Shown one piece after another: positions 49,291-61,900 of a stretch of DNA of 64,000 nt. Position numbers and translations under genes: made by a program. The notes beneath the pieces were generated by a model, which was not told the DNA's origin, ran no database searches, and saw only the letters and a program-made list of their open reading frames with translations. Source of the DNA: Phanerochaete sordida (lineage: Eukaryota > Basidiomycota > Agaricomycetes > Polyporales > Phanerochaetaceae); contig BPQB01000007.1 in the NCBI GenBank assembly GCA_019973155.2, forward strand, positions 62,001 to 126,000, written 5' to 3'. Numbering within the stretch: position 1 is the stretch's first letter; every line of letters begins with the position of its first letter.

Positions 49291-49724
49291 GCAGACTCAG
49301 AGGAGAATAATAAACGGGCCGCACCCTCAGCTGTATCATAGAACGTCAATGTATCACGAAATGTACGATAGCTGTAATATATCTCGACTGCTTCTAGCTC
49401 ACTGCGCGTCTGGACGAGAACATCAGCGCAGCATCCCGGCGGGCCATTCGCGGCCCTCCGCACCTGTCAGAGTGACACTCCCGCCTGAGAAAGCGCATAC
49501 CATTCCGCGCAGCACGTGCAGCGCGCCCGCATGCGAACTATACGTACTCGCAGGGAAGCATCGCACGCACGTTGGCCGCCCCGCTTCGCGACGCAGCGAT
49601 GAGCCAGATCGAAGGCGCGGCGCCGCGTCCAGCTGACCGCGCCCGCCCCGCTATAAGAGAGCTGCTAGGCCGCCCCGCGGCACACCAGGGCCCCGCGGGA
49701 CGCGTCCAAAACATTCGCCACACG
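49291..49724. other. Intergenic region, promoter of AIM6-like gene
   Basis: About 430 bp between two plus-strand genes. It contains the dehydrogenase 3' UTR and the AIM6-like promoter; CTATAAGAGAG near 49650 is a possible TATA element. Nothing else is seen. Confidence 0.4.
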
Positions 49725-50868
49725 ATGCTGCACCTCCTCCTCGCGTCCGCGCTGCCGCTGCTCGCGGCGGGCAAGGCGACGATCGACGCCCAGATCGCGG
49801 CGCTCGAGGCCGCGAACTCGCCGCTGCTCGCGTACCCGTCGCAGCTCACGCAGAACATCGTGCCGAAGCCGATCCACTCGCACAACGACTGTACGCGCCG
49901 CCCTCCCCTCGCGCCGCGCGCCGCACGCTGACCGCGCCGCAGACTGGCGCGACGTCCCGCTGCTCGAGGCGCTCAGCTTCGGCGTCGCGAGCGTCGAGGC
50001 GGACGTGTTCCTCATCAACGGCACGCTCTTCGTGCGTCACGCCCTGCAGGCTCACGGGAGAAGCAGTGTGCTCACGCCTGCGTGTATCGCTGATTAGGTC
50101 GGCCACGAAGAGGCTGCGCTCACGCCTAATCGCACGCTCGACTTGCTCTACATCCAGCCATTGCTCAAGGTGCTCGGCGAGCAGAACCCGCAGAATGTGT
50201 TCACCGTCGGCCAGACGACGCCGAAGTGAGGGGTGGCCTTGATGCTCGCGCTGCATTGTGCTCACTGCCAGCGTTTGCCAGTGGTGTCTTCGACACTTCG
50301 AGCGGCACGCCGCTGCAGCTGCTGATTGACATCAAGACAGACGGTGTAGAGTGAGGTCGTCCCTGCATATAGCCAGAGTATCAGCTGACGCACATGCAGG
50401 GCCCTTCCCGTCATCCTTCAAGCCTTCGACCCCCTGCGCAAGGCGGGCTACCTGACGACCTTCGCGAACGGCACGCTGACCGAGTCGGCGGTGACAGTGG
50501 TCGGGACGGGAAACAGCCCGCTCGAGCAGGTGAAGGCGCTCGAGCCGCGCGACTACTTCTTCGACGCGCCGCTCACGCAGCTCACGGACCCTTCTCTGAA
50601 CACGACGTGGGACCCGACGCTCGCGCCGATCGCGTCGACGGACTACGAGTCCGCCGTCGGCTGGAGCGGCATCGGCACCATCCCCGCCGACGCGCTCAGC
50701 AACATCACGCGCTTCGTCGCCGACGCCGACGCGCGCGGCATCAAGTCGCGCTTCTGGGATACGCCCGGCTGGCCGATCCGCGCGCGCACTGCGGTCTGGC
50801 AGACGCTACTCGAGAACGGCGCCTTCTGGCTCAACGCGGACGACCTCGAGGCCGCGGCGAATTTCTGA
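49725..50868 (+). CDS. AIM6-like secreted PLC-type phosphodiesterase
   Basis: A PLC-like phosphodiesterase superfamily (TIM-barrel) protein related to yeast AIM6, whose function is unknown. The N-terminus MLHLLLASALPLLAAGKA is a signal peptide. The active-site-like blocks are KPIHSHNDYWRDVPLLEAL (His, Asn, Asp), ASVEADVFLINGTLFVGHEE (Glu, Asp, His), LQLLIDIKTDG and DALSNITRFVADADARGIKS, then KSRFWDTPGWP and NGAFWLNADDLEA near the C-terminus. Short introns split HND from YW and LF from VGHEE. The order HxH...ExD...H matches GDPD/SMase-D-like folds. The physiological substrate is not known. Confidence 0.85.
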
Positions 50869-50932
50869 GCAGGAGAGTGGATAGTGGAGAGAAAAAAGTG
50901 TAGTCAATAGCAGAGGCAATAGCAGAAACAGA

Positions 50933-51947
50933 TCATATCGAGCCCCATACAGCGGTGGTGTCTATGCCCAGCTTCCGGCGTCCGAACCATGAGCGACCTT
51001 CGGGCTCCTTTCCGAGAGCACCCTGCGCGAGGCGCATTGCGCTCAGGCCGGTGCCTGGCAATGCCTGTCCAGCCTTCAGACGGAGTGCTTTGCGGCCTGC
51101 GAGTGGTGTCTCGGGGTCTTCCTCGTCCTCGGCTTGTGCCCTCTCCTTCATGGCGATAGGTTGTGCGATGAGAGTGTCCTGCGAAGGTGTCAGCCGTAAC
51201 CGCCACAAGAGAACGTGCCACGCACGATGTGGTCTTCCGCTTTTTTCCGCAGCTCTGTCACGGCGTCCTTGCCGCGGAAGCGGAGCACCTTCTGCAGACT
51301 CCACCGTGTCTTCTCGCGTAGCAGGCCCTTGTCCTGCGGGCCCAAAACCTGCTCGTGCTCAACGATCTTCTGGACACCATCGACACCCCTCTCGAGACTC
51401 TCCTGCGGGCCAAGGGTGGTGACCTTCTTCCCGAGGAGCTCCCAGCCGACCGCGCGCGCGGTCATCTCGAACTTGATGTCGCGCGGGTTATCGACGAGCT
51501 CGAGGATCGCGTGCGGCGCGTTGTCGCCCTGCCGGTTGCCGAACTTGTGGATGCGCGTGTAGCCTCCCTGGCGCGCCTCGTAGCGCTTCGCAAGATCCTT
51601 GAAGACCTTGGGGGTGAGCTTCGGCTCGAGCAGGAAGGCGTTTGCACGTTGGTAGGCCGGGAGGCCGCCCTTCTTGCCCATGGTGATAATCTATGCCGGA
51701 AGAGTCTGTGCAGGCTCGGAATATGAGCAGTCGGGTGCGACACACCTTTTCCGCGAGCCTCGCAGTGTCTCTCGCCTTCGGGAGGGTAGTCTTGATCTGC
51801 TCGTGCTTGATGAGCGAAGTGACCAAGTTTCTTCAGCCTTTCGGTAAGCCACGGATTCACGAGCTGCCACGAATGAGCGTACCGCAGCATCAGCATCCTA
51901 TGCGAGGATGTCCTCGAGAACTTCCGGAACGCGACGCCATGTTTCAT
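50933..51947 (-). CDS. MRPL8: Mitochondrial ribosomal protein bL17m, extended C-terminus
   Basis: bL17m is a large-subunit protein of the mitoribosome. The first exon gives [20 protein letters not shown], the universally conserved L17 start, then [20 protein letters not shown] and DTARLAEK. The third exon gives [33 protein letters not shown] and HAILELVDN. The frame as it stands would stop at 51190, but a clean donor (GTGCGT after ATC) and acceptor (TTCGCAG) define a 47-bp intron that opens a last exon: [57 protein letters not shown]. This fungal extension is Lys/Arg-rich and plausible. Intron retention would give the shorter ending. Confidence 0.88.
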
Positions 51948-52549
51948 GGCGGAGGATGGGCAGAGCGGGTGAGAGGTGCTCTGCGCTTGGCTCGTCCGAA
52001 CGAAGGGCTTGCACTCCGTTCCCAGAAAGGAAATCGTAGTGAATCGTCTCTCCTCCGCTCTTTCCCACGCCGTTGTCTGCACTTCACGTCTGCACGTACG
52101 AGACCACAAATTACAATCTGTGTTGACAATCATACCATCGGTTATACCCAGCTTTATAATATCCCACACTCATTGCTTGACTACGAATATGTAGCAGGAT
52201 AGGCACGTACATCAAAGTCACGCCGTCGGGACGGTTGATCCAACGAACCTTCAGCCCGCGCAACCAACCCCTCGACGCCAAAACAAATACAGACAATGGA
52301 AAATACAATAGCATTCAGAGCATGTTCAGAGCAACAAAGTGAATGTAGAAACTGGGCGTGATGTACTTGCGATGTCTATGACGGCACAGAGGGGCAGGTC
52401 GTTACTTCGCACCAAACGCCCACTTGCCCCACCACGCTCGCGCGTTTTCAACTGCGTTTGAGTTTATATGCCGTCATACATGGCAGTATGTACTTGAAAT
52501 TGACAGCGGTGTAAAGTTCCAGGAGGAAGCACAGAAATTCATCTGTCCT
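51948..52549. other. Intergenic region upstream of bL17m and 3' of ACP1
   Basis: About 600 bp between two minus-strand genes. It holds the bL17m promoter and the ACP1 3' UTR. No other gene is seen. Confidence 0.4.
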
Positions 52550-53131
52550 TTACTTGGCTGATGGAGAATGAGTAGGGGTTGGTGAGAGTGAAGCAGCAAA
52601 CGTACCATCCGGGGTCTTAGCGATGTAGTCAATGGCTATGTGAAAATAGCGGAATAAGCATCGCGCGTAGATGGATGACCAGCGAACGCACCCTGGCCAA
52701 CAGTCTTGATCTCGTCTGCCTCCGCATCAGGGATCTCAATCTGGAACTCCTATACCGCATCGTGAAGTCCGGTTCGCGCTATGAGCTTCATAGAGACTTG
52801 CCTCTTCTACAGCCATGACGACTTCGACGGCATCGAGGCTGTCGAGGCCGAGGTCCTCCGAGAAGGTAGCGGTGGCCGTGAGCTGTGCAGACACGGTATA
52901 TCAGCCATGTAAAGCGCTGCAAGCACTCGCAGGGCGCACCTTGTCGCTCTTGACCTTCTCGAAACCCTTCAGGACGTCCAAGATACGCGCGGTGATCTGC
53001 TCCCTGTCCAGACCGGCGGCAGCGGAGTACTGCGCGCGCTGGAGGAAGCTGGTGCGCGCAGAGAAGGCCGCGGGGGCGGCGACGACGCGGGTCCGGGCGA
53101 CGTTGCGGACAGCCAGACGGAGGAAAGACAT
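52550..53131 (-). CDS. ACP1: Mitochondrial acyl carrier protein (NDUFAB1/ACP1)
   Basis: Mitochondrial ACP carries fatty acyl chains for type II synthesis and lipoate formation and is a complex I and Fe-S assembly subunit. The presequence is MSFLRLAVRNVARTRVVAAP, then RTSFLQRAQYSAAAG. The mature domain has LDREQITARILDVLKGFEKV, LTATATFSEDLGLDSLDAVE (phosphopantetheine Ser in DSL), VVMAVEEEFQIEIPDAEADE, IKTVGQ, AIDYIAKTPD and the last codons AK. The last exon is only eight nucleotides (CCAAGTAA), after a 3' intron of about 60 bp. Its lipoyl-pathway link to GCV3 elsewhere in the window is functional, not positional. Confidence 0.95.
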
Positions 53132-54450
53132 GTTTGACGAATGCAGCAGCGTGGACAGGCTGAGGAACAGTCGCGAGAAATGCGACGCGCGATGACCTGT
53201 TCAACTCCGCTCCGGAAGTAGCCGCCGCACCGTGCGCCAAATTTCTGCTCGGCTGCGCCTCATCAATTCCCTCATCTCATCGCTCGCAAACTTTGCTCCC
53301 ATCGCAGCCCTCCCCCTCCCTCCACGCCTTGCTCGTCGGCTACTTGCCACCTCTTGCTACCTAGTGCGGGGTGTATCGACGCCTCTGCACTGCACAATCT
53401 ACATCTATCTGCTCTCCGATGCTGCACTACTAGTTCCAGACCAAGCCCGCCCTCGTTCCACGCACAGTCGCGCTCTCACCGCGTTCCCGCTGCAACTCTC
53501 CTCATATGCCCCATCGTCTGTACTGCCTGTACCAGGGCACCTGTGGCAGCTCTGACTGTACTGAATCGACCTCTCGATCGACCGTATCGTGCGAACATCT
53601 TCGCCGAACAGACGTTGCCTCTGTGCTCCTTACGATGTACACAGCTGGAGTCTAGTTCCGCTCGTACATTGACTATGGTTGCAGTGGCTAGTGTTAGACG
53701 ACGTCAAACACCTCGATGCGTATCCTACAGCGGGGACTATGGCCGCCATGTACAGTCGCACGACTGTGCCTCACCACTGGGTACTGAGCGCTTGTGTCTT
53801 GGCGCTTGGACGAGGAAGGCGCAGGCGCCGTCCCCTTCGGTTCGCCTGGTTGCATCCGATGTCATACTCAGACTGCGCGTGTGCCGAGGATAAACTCATT
53901 TCAACACTCGGGCCTTGGCAGGTTGAGCAACTCTGCATCAACGCAGCGTTAAGCTGACAACTCTGCCGCGACCTCTGCATCACGGTGAGCATAGGTGGTC
54001 AATCTCTACGTCCTATTCCATCGCAAGGCAGATTTGGAGGAGGTGGCCTGCGTTGCAGTTGCTGTCGTGTAGATGTTGGCAGTGTTGTGATTACCGAAGG
54101 CTTGCAAGTCGAGTACAGAGTTGTGGCATGTACAGTACGGTGTGGCGCCCATGGCGTCTAATACAAGCGCTTCGGAGAACTCGCTTCCCGAGAGGCGGCC
54201 GGCAATTGCCGCAGAACTATGCAGGACCTGTCACGCGTTACGGTGGCTGCTTTGTCACGGTGCGGGGTCCAGTCAGTAGTAGGCCCGCCAACCAGCACCG
54301 ACCGCAAGATCCTCAAGGTAAGATATTGCCCGCATTGCTCGTCACGACACGTCGATAGACGGGCTGACTGTACTTCTACTAGGTGCGCACATTTCAGAGC
54401 TCCCAAAACCACCCAGTTCCAAGACTTACGCGACTTTCTGCTAGACATCC
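53132..54450. other. Promoter region of ACP1 and RPL16
   Basis: About 1.3 kb between divergent genes. It should include both promoters and the RPL16 5' leader. There are short frames on both strands (such as 53354-53893) with no recognisable domain. I see no tRNA or snoRNA; a conventional search for structured RNA would be useful here because ribosomal protein neighbourhoods can carry them. Confidence 0.4.
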
Positions 54451-55228
54451 ATGGCCACCTTCTCCTCGAGCCCCATCGTCATTGATGGCAAGGGCCATCT
54501 CCTGGGCCGGCTGGCGTCCATTATCTCCAAGCAGATTCTGAACGGCCAGAAGATTGTCGTTGTGAGGTGTGAGGAGATTAACATCTCGGGCAGCTTCTTC
54601 CGCAACAAGGTGCGTTATGCGAAATCCATGTTCAGTGGACGAAAGAAATAACAGAACCGCCTTCCCGCCTGCAGCTGCGCTACCACAACTTCCTCCACAA
54701 GCGCCACATCGTCAACCCCAAAAAGTCCGGCCCCTTCCACCACCGCGCCCCCTCCAAGATCCTCTACAGGGCGATCCGCGGTATGGTTCCCCACAAGACA
54801 GCCCGCGGTGCGGCTGCTCTTGAACGCCTCAAGCTCTTTGAGGGTGTTCCTCCTCCGTACGACCGCAAGAAGCGCATGGTCGTCCCTGAGGCCCTCCGGG
54901 TCCTCAGGTTGAAGCCTGGCCGCAAGTACTGCACTGTCAAGGTGAGACCAAACTGCGGTGTGGAGCTTTGGCTGTGAAGACTCATGCGCTTTGCAGCGGC
55001 TGTCGCACGAGGTTGGTTGGGGTTACAAGGATGTTGTCGACCGCCTCGAGGAGAAGAGGAAGATCAAGGCTCAGGCCTTCCACGAGCGCAAGGTATGTCT
55101 GCAGTTGGTGCTGGCGTGCGTGCACAAATGCTCAATTGGTGCCACAGCTCGCTACCATCAAGCTGCGCCAATCGGCCCTGGCTAACACTGCCTCGTCCTT
55201 TGAAAACCTCGTGCAGCTGGGTTACTAG
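54451..55228 (+). CDS. RPL16: 60S ribosomal protein L16 (uL13)
   Basis: uL13 sits at the exit-side surface of the 60S subunit. Four exons (54451-54609, 54675-54941, 54997-55092, 55148-55228) give 200 aa. N-terminus: [50 protein letters not shown]. Then [60 protein letters not shown] and [15 protein letters not shown]. The end is [15 protein letters not shown] and ENLVQLGY. All match the family across its length. Confidence 0.97.
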
Positions 55229-55659
55229 ATCGATACACTGTGTGGCTTTTTATTCTGTCGCTTTTCTGCTGTCCATGATCCGCCGCCATGAGTCGATCCA
55301 TGTACCCACGCTACTACCCTCATATGCACTGCGCGCGGGTGCGCTACATGAATATGATGCATTGCTGTAATGGGCACCGTTGTTCGTTGCAGTGTTACTT
55401 GTACAACAGACTCTGTCTCGCTAATTGCACTTTCCTTGAGGCTCTCCCAGTCCGCGGGTTGACTCGTCTCGTCTCGGCGGGCGGGACTTGCCGGCTGCCA
55501 CGCGAGGGTAATTGACGCGTTCAGGGCGTGGCCGAGACCGTTGAAATATCCCACACCAATTGCCTTGCCCATCTCATCCCTCGACCTCAACCTTCCAATT
55601 TTCTCCTCATTTTCCCCCATTTTCGCCCCCTTTTCCTTTAATCCTTCGCCATCGTCCCC
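55229..55659. other. Intergenic region, RPL16 3' and KH gene 5'
   Basis: About 430 bp between two plus-strand genes. Pyrimidine-rich tracts (TTTTCCCC type, 55590-55650) lie directly before the KH gene start and suggest its core promoter. Nothing else is seen. Confidence 0.4.
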
Positions 55660-56754
55660 ATGTCTGCAGGATCTCCCGCCCCGCTCGAGTACGGTGCGCC
55701 TCCCACGATCCTCTGCTCGGCGCTCCCACAAACTCACACACAATTTTGCAGCTGACCAACCAGAGTCTCGTTCGCCGTCGCCCGCTGGCAGTGACCTCCT
55801 CACCCTTCGTTCCCTCGTCTCTACCAAGGATGCGGGCGTCATCATCGGCAAGGCCGGTAAAAACGTGGCTGAGCTGCGCGAGGCGACCGCGGTGAAGGCA
55901 GGGGTTAGTAAGGTCATCCCAGGTGTGCATGAACGGGTGCTCACTGTCACCGGCTCCGTCGAGGGTGTGGCAAAGGTGCGTTTCAGCCACGCCGATTCCT
56001 GCGCTCCCCTGATCGTCTGACACGCGTCCAGGCGTACTCCATGATTGTCACCCAACTCTCCGCCGCGAGCACCGCGTCTCCCGCGTCGCCCGGCGCATCC
56101 TCCTCCTCGCAGTCCTCTATCCGCCTCCTCATCTCGCACAACCTCATGGGTAGCGTCATCGGTCGCAACGGCCTCAAGATCAAGGCCATCCAGGACAATT
56201 CTGGCGCGCGCATGTTCGCACAGAAAGAGATGCTCCCTCAGTCGACCGAGCGCATAGTCGAGGTCCACGGCTCCTCGGAGTCTATCGGTCGCGCTATCGA
56301 GGACATCGGTCGTGCTCTCCTCGAGGACTGGGACCGTGCCACCGGAACCGTCTACTTCCATCCTGGGGCTGCGGACGAGCGTTCAGGACGCCGGCCAGGC
56401 CAGCAGGGCCGGCGTTCGAATGGTGATGCGCCTCGCGGTCGCGGCTCACCTTCGCCCAGTTCGCCGTCCGCGCAACCGAGCAACTTACGTACTCAGAACA
56501 TCTCCATCCCGTCAGACATGGTCGGCTGCATCATCGGCCGTAATGGCACGAAGATCACTGAAATCCGTCGCCTCTCGGGCTCCAAAATCTCGATTGCCAA
56601 GGAGCCGCACGACGAGACCGGCGAGCGCATGTTCACCATCGTCGGCACCCCCGAGGCGAATGAGAAGGCCCTGTTCCTGTTGTACAACCAGCTCGAGAGC
56701 GAGAAGGAGAGACGCGTCGGCCGCGAGCAGATGCAGCAAGATGAGCAAGAGTAG
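55660..56754 (+). CDS. Triple KH-domain RNA-binding protein (Rnc1/PCBP-like)
   Basis: A three-KH-domain poly(C)-binding protein, like fission yeast Rnc1 or budding yeast Pbp2/Hek2, that stabilises or localises mRNAs. The first exon (55660-55692) encodes MSAGSPAPLEY. KH1: TLRSLVSTKDAGVIIGKAGK, VAELREATAVKAGVSK. KH2: IRLLISHNLMGSVIGRNGLK, IKAIQDNSGARMFAQKEM. KH3: NISIPSDMVGCIIGRNGTKI, TEIRRLSGSKISIAKEPHDE. Each has a GxxG loop (GKAG, GRNG, GRNG). A Gly/Arg/Ser-rich linker (residues about 240-275) separates KH2 and KH3. It ends REQMQQDEQE. Confidence 0.92.
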
Positions 56755-57495
56755 GCGTCACGCCCTACGATGCCTCTCCATCCTCAAGAGGTAGCACGGA
56801 TGGCGGGCAACGAAGAGCTCGCACCTCGCCCGCCGCGGCGATAGCACGTCTTGCTCTTCACAACCCCCTCTCAAGCGTCCCGTGCCCATCTTTCCCCACT
56901 CCCTCCTCTTTTTCCGACCGCTACTCCCCCCTGCCTGCAAGATAAAAACCGACAAACTGATACGTCTTCCGAGTTCTCCCCTTTCTTGGCCCACTCCTGT
57001 CCCTTCATTGTCACTCGCTCCTCCAACTCATCGACTGCACGACATCCGAAGACGACGCCTCCGTCGTTATCCCGCCTGTCAAGGTGCTTCTAACTTATTC
57101 TAGTGCCGACTAGACTGTCATGGACACTCTTTAAAAAGTAACGTCTAGCATAATTGCAGTCAGTCCATTGCTTCGTATCTACATGTAACAGCAGTACAGC
57201 GCAAATCGAGTTGCTTTCGTCGAGGCTTTCTTGTGTTCTTCTCAGTCGTCGCTGTGAATAGAATATATTTTTCATGTTGTTGTTGTACTGCTATTCATCA
57301 TCGTATGTGCGAGACTCGAGTGACATCAGACGCGTTCTTCCTCTGCGAATGTTCTGCCTAGACTTTCGCTTCGCTCTTCACATCTTCCCCGCATTTTTCG
57401 CTTCGGCGTCTAACGACACGCTTTGCCTCCACCGCGTTGAGTGACTGCCCCCTTGACCCTGCCTGTACCTGCCTCTTCGCTGCACGACAGCACTC
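56755..57495. other. Intergenic region, KH gene 3' and NUFIP gene 5'
   Basis: About 740 bp between two plus-strand genes. Pyrimidine-rich near 57030-57080 and CT-rich toward 57480, as expected for leader sequence. No gene is recognised. Confidence 0.4.
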
Positions 57496-58857
57496 ATGAA
57501 CGGCAGACAAGGTCTCCCCACACACCCCTCACTGCCTCGCGCGCCACACCTTGCGTATAACCATCCTCAGGCGGCCCCAAGCACACACCACAACGCGCCT
57601 CACGCGTATCCCCAGCTTGGTCCCGGTGCCTCCTACCAGTACTACGTTTCCTCGCACTATGCACAAGCCTACGCGCCGCCTGCAGCCCCAGCAACTCAGC
57701 ACGGGCAGTACTACGTGCCCACGCCTGGGGCGGGACCGAGCAGTGCGCCACAACTCGCCGGTCAGCCATCCTCGCGGTGGGCCCAGCCGGGCAGTGTACG
57801 ATGCAAGAAGCCTGGCTGTACTTTCACCGGCTCGCACAAGTCCGTCGAGACACATATGATGGATCGCCATCTCATATATCCTCCTGGTTGGGAGAATAGG
57901 AAGAGAAAGGGCGACTGGGACGCGGATCCTAGTCTCAAAGGGTACGTGCTTCAACGAATGTTCTCTCTAATTGACAACGTAATATGTTGTACAGGAAGCC
58001 TATTATGATACAAGGGACAACAGTCAAGCTCGACACGCCAGAGGCCATCGAGCAGTGGATCGCGGAGCGGAAGAAGCGGTTCCCTACTAAGGACCGAGTG
58101 GAAGACAAACAGAAGAAAATGAGCGAAGCCGTTGCGCGAGGACAGCTCTCGTTTGACGAAGGTCGCTTCCCGAACAAGAGGCGACGCTTGGACGACAATG
58201 CGCAGCACCCTCGGAACCACGACACGCGGGGACGAGGCAGAGGCAGGGGGCGGGGGCGGGGGCGCGGCCAGCCGTTTGCCGAGCGACGTCCAGATGCCGC
58301 CGCCAGTGTCTCGGCAGCTCAACCAGAGGCTGCTGCACCCCAGGACGCACCAGCGCCGCCGGACGCGGAAGACCCTCGGCACGGCCCTGATACGCAAGCT
58401 GCTGAGGACGACTCAGATGGCGCACCTGAGGAAGTATCATCCAAACCAACACATGTCGAAGAGGACGCCCCGAAACCTGCGCCGGAGCCTGTTGTTCAAC
58501 CAGAGAGGAGACCGCTCAGGAAACCCATGCCGAAGCAACCTCGCCGACTCCCGCAGAATCCATTCGCCCAGAGACCCGCGCTGCTGAGAAATGTGCGTCT
58601 TCATGCTCGCGTAGGGTTCGATCCGCTCACATGCGTTACGGCAGCTTCTACTTCCTGAGATTCGCATGACGGTGTCGAACCTTTCACAGGCGATACGCTT
58701 TCTGGTCGATAACGACTTCCTCGAGAACGTTGAGCTTCGGCCTGGTCAAGCTGAAGAGAAGATGATCAAGGTCATATCCAGCGATGACACTCCAAGCACC
58801 TCACACCAGGAGCGGCCTCCGGTGGAAGAATCCAGTGCCGATGCTGCCACTCTCTGA
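57496..58857 (+). CDS. NUFIP-domain snoRNP assembly factor (Rsa1-like)
   Basis: NUFIP1/Rsa1 is an adaptor for box C/D snoRNP assembly with the R2TP chaperone. N-terminal 100 residues are Pro/Tyr/Gln-rich (YQYYVSSHYAQAYAPPAAP). A C2H2-like segment follows: VRCKKPGCTFTGSHKSVETH, then MMDRHLIYPPGWENRKRKG. The NUFIP core is IMIQGTTVKLDTPEAIEQWI, AERKKRFPTKDRVEDKQKKM, and an RGRGRGRG stretch. A final exon gives LLLPEIRMTVSNLSQAIRFL, VDNDFLENVELRPGQA after splicing RN to LLLPE. Introns are near 57942-57994 and 58595-58645. The match is to the core motif; wider similarity is low, as usual. Confidence 0.85.
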
Positions 58858-58941
58858 AATGCCTTTGTCAATTGTGGCGCGCGGTTTGACCTCGCAGTAA
58901 TAGATGAGAAGAGATATGCAATATGCTCCGCGTATACACTA

Positions 58942-61900
58942 CTATCGACTATCTGTGCTCATCGCGTCGCTATCGCTGCCTTCGCTATCCGAGTCCGAGA
59001 GTTCGCCGTCCTCCTCAGGATCGATGTGTATTGAGCGTTGCTCGACTTTGAAACCGAGTTTCTTAAGATCTTCGCCGGTGCTTTCTGCCTTGGAAGGAGC
59101 AGTGACGACGACAGCCACCGATGAGCTTGAGTCGAAGAGTGGGAGGAAGTAAGTCTCGAGAGCTTTGAGGACGTCCTCCTTCGTGACCTTCGCGTACTTC
59201 TCGAGGAGCTCGATGTTGTGGTTTTGGGAAACGCCTTCCAGTGCTTGGTTCATGAACGAGACCAGACCCTGTGGCGGCGAAGTGAGCTTCAGGGGACGGG
59301 GAAATCAGTAGGGCTAACTTACAGCACGACCGGGAGTCGACACGCCCCTCGTGACAGAGTATACGATACTGCTCTTCGCCGCATCCAGACCAGTTTCGTC
59401 CAGAGCGATCTATAGCGTTGCTCGCGTGAGTGGCGTAGACCTAAGTAGATAGCGCAAACTTACAGTGCCCTTGACGAGTCCTTCGATCACGGACTTCGCC
59501 TGGTTGAATGCCTCGACGCTGTTCGATGACTGTAATACGATCAGGATTTGCGTAGACCGATCGACATATGCGGACTTACGCGGTACAGCGTGAAGCCAAC
59601 GAGGCCCGCCTCCATGTCGAGGTTAACGTACGCTCCGTATGCCAGGCCTGAACCACGGATGTAGCGCTGAGACAGAATGAGAGATCATTAGCTTCAGTGA
59701 AGGAGAAGCACGTACCCAGAGGTAGCTTTCCGTCGCGTTCAAGATCTCGCCTGCGACCCTAAGCGCAGGGTATTGCGGGTGGGAGTGGCTCTCGATACCC
59801 TTGGCATAGTGAGAGACAAACGAGCTTTCGATCGTGGGAAGGGATACGATGACCGCCTAAGGGTGAATACATAAATCCTCCGCAGTAGCAAACTGGGGCA
59901 GAGAACCATACCTTCTTTGACGGGTTTTTGCCAATTTCATTGAGCGTGTGAGATGCCCGGCGAATAGGCTCAAGTGGGCTCTCCTGCAAGCCACAGTCAG
60001 ACGACAAAGTGAGCTGAAGTTGACTATGGCAAACCTTAAGCGAGCTGTTGAAGTACTTCGCCCATGCGGTACGAGGCTGGGCAAGCGCAAGGATATTGCC
60101 GCTCACGGCGAAGCGCGCCCCCTTGGGTTGGAGGAGTTTTTGGCGAATTTGCTCGAACTTCGCGATGACTGCATCGGGGCTGTCCTGGAGTTCTTGCGAA
60201 AGCTTCGGCACGAATTCCGCTTGCGGAAGGACTCCGCTGAAGCGACTTGTCGAGCTCGAATTGTACAAAATCTCGGAACAGACGGAGCTGAGGACGGTGT
60301 TACCGTCTCGCTTTAGCTCGGGCAAGGATTGGAGAGTCTTCGCAATTGTCACGGCCAATCTACATAGAAGATGATCATGAGCACTACACCACAGTGACTG
60401 CGTAATGAATGATGCTCACCGCTCCTTGTCGAACTTGCTTCCGTAGAGCAGATCCTTCAACCAAGCAACTGCACTTTCATATTGCGCCGTCTGCACCCGA
60501 ATTGCTACACGGATCGTCTCCATGAATCGGCCATTAGAGCCGAGGCCGATGTCGTAGGAGACGGTGTCGTTGTCTAGGCGGTTAACGACCTCCTCGTGCG
60601 AAAGCTGCTCTCCATTGTGTCTCGTGACAGGCAGAGAGAAGAACGACGAGAGGTAGATGAAGATGTGGGGGCGGAGCTCATCCGGAACGTCCGCTAGCGA
60701 GAAGTAGGCGCTAATGGTGACAAAGTCGGACTGGGACGAGGTTCATTCAGTGAACATTACTCATGCTGTTTCATGAAAGGCTCACCTCGACATGGTCGTA
60801 CTGGATGAAGAAAGGAAGTGGCGAGCCATCAGCCTCGACATGGCGAGAGACGTCGGCGTTTCCTCTCTGCTCAACAGTCTTTCGCCGACCCTCGCCCTTG
60901 CCCACCTCCTGCAAGCTTTGTACGGGGATCCAGGCTATGCTCTTAACACTCGGCACAGGGAAGCTAGTGAGGATCTCCGTGGGGATTGGCCTGTCGTGCT
61001 CCGCCTTAGCTGATTCGAGCTCGGCTTCGGCCCGCTTCAGGCCCTCCGCGCCTAGTCTCTCCTTCTGCTTGGTGATGCGCACCTTCTCCTCTTCTTCAAG
61101 TCGTTTCGCCATCGCTGCAGAGGGCTTGCCAACAAGGACGACGCGGTGCGGGTCAATGTAGTACTTCTTGAGTAGCTTGACCCAGTCCTCATTCTTCCAT
61201 GCCCGAATAACGTCATATCTCGAGATCTCGTCGAGAGACGGACCAAGGGTAGTTCCGTTCTCAGCGCCGTAGAGGAAGTCGGTGATGACGGTGCCCGAGA
61301 AGGTATCGCCCTTGGACGATTCGACCTTACTACGGAGCTGGCGTTCGTCACGGTCAATGACCATCGCCATGCGTTTCATGTCGAAACCTTCCTGCGCAAT
61401 ACGCTTCAAGCTGTTTTGCAGCTTCTCATCGAACGTCTCGAGATGCTCCGCAGGCACTGAGCCAGCGTAGACATAAAGCCCGTTCCGTGTGGCGTAATCA
61501 CGCTCTTCGAAGTAAACGTACGTGCTAGCAGATCGGTATGAGCAATGCTAGAAAGCATACAATCAGGGCTACATACCAAAGAGGTGACTCAATCTCGACA
61601 AACTCCTTGTTGAGAGGAGCGGTTGACGATGATGTGAGGTAGATGCCGAGGATGTCGATTGCCTGTAGAACGATGTTTAAAATAATTCCAGCACGACAAG
61701 GACGGCTGTACCGACCTTGTTCTCCTGGAAATCTGTGGGCGCGGGTCCTTGCCAGCTAATCTGAACTTCGCCAACGCTTTCGTCCTGCTCCGGGAACTCG
61801 ACCGTATCTCTGATCGTCTCAGTGAACGGCGGCCGGTTCGCACTCGGGGTCTCCAGGAAGGGCTTCTTCCATCCCTTCGGACGAGGGCCATGATTCTGGC

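Noticed and set aside
37516..50868. Biosynthetic or CAZyme gene cluster
   Set aside because: Only one clear CAZyme (GH5) is present, among housekeeping genes, with no core synthase, transporter or shared regulator.
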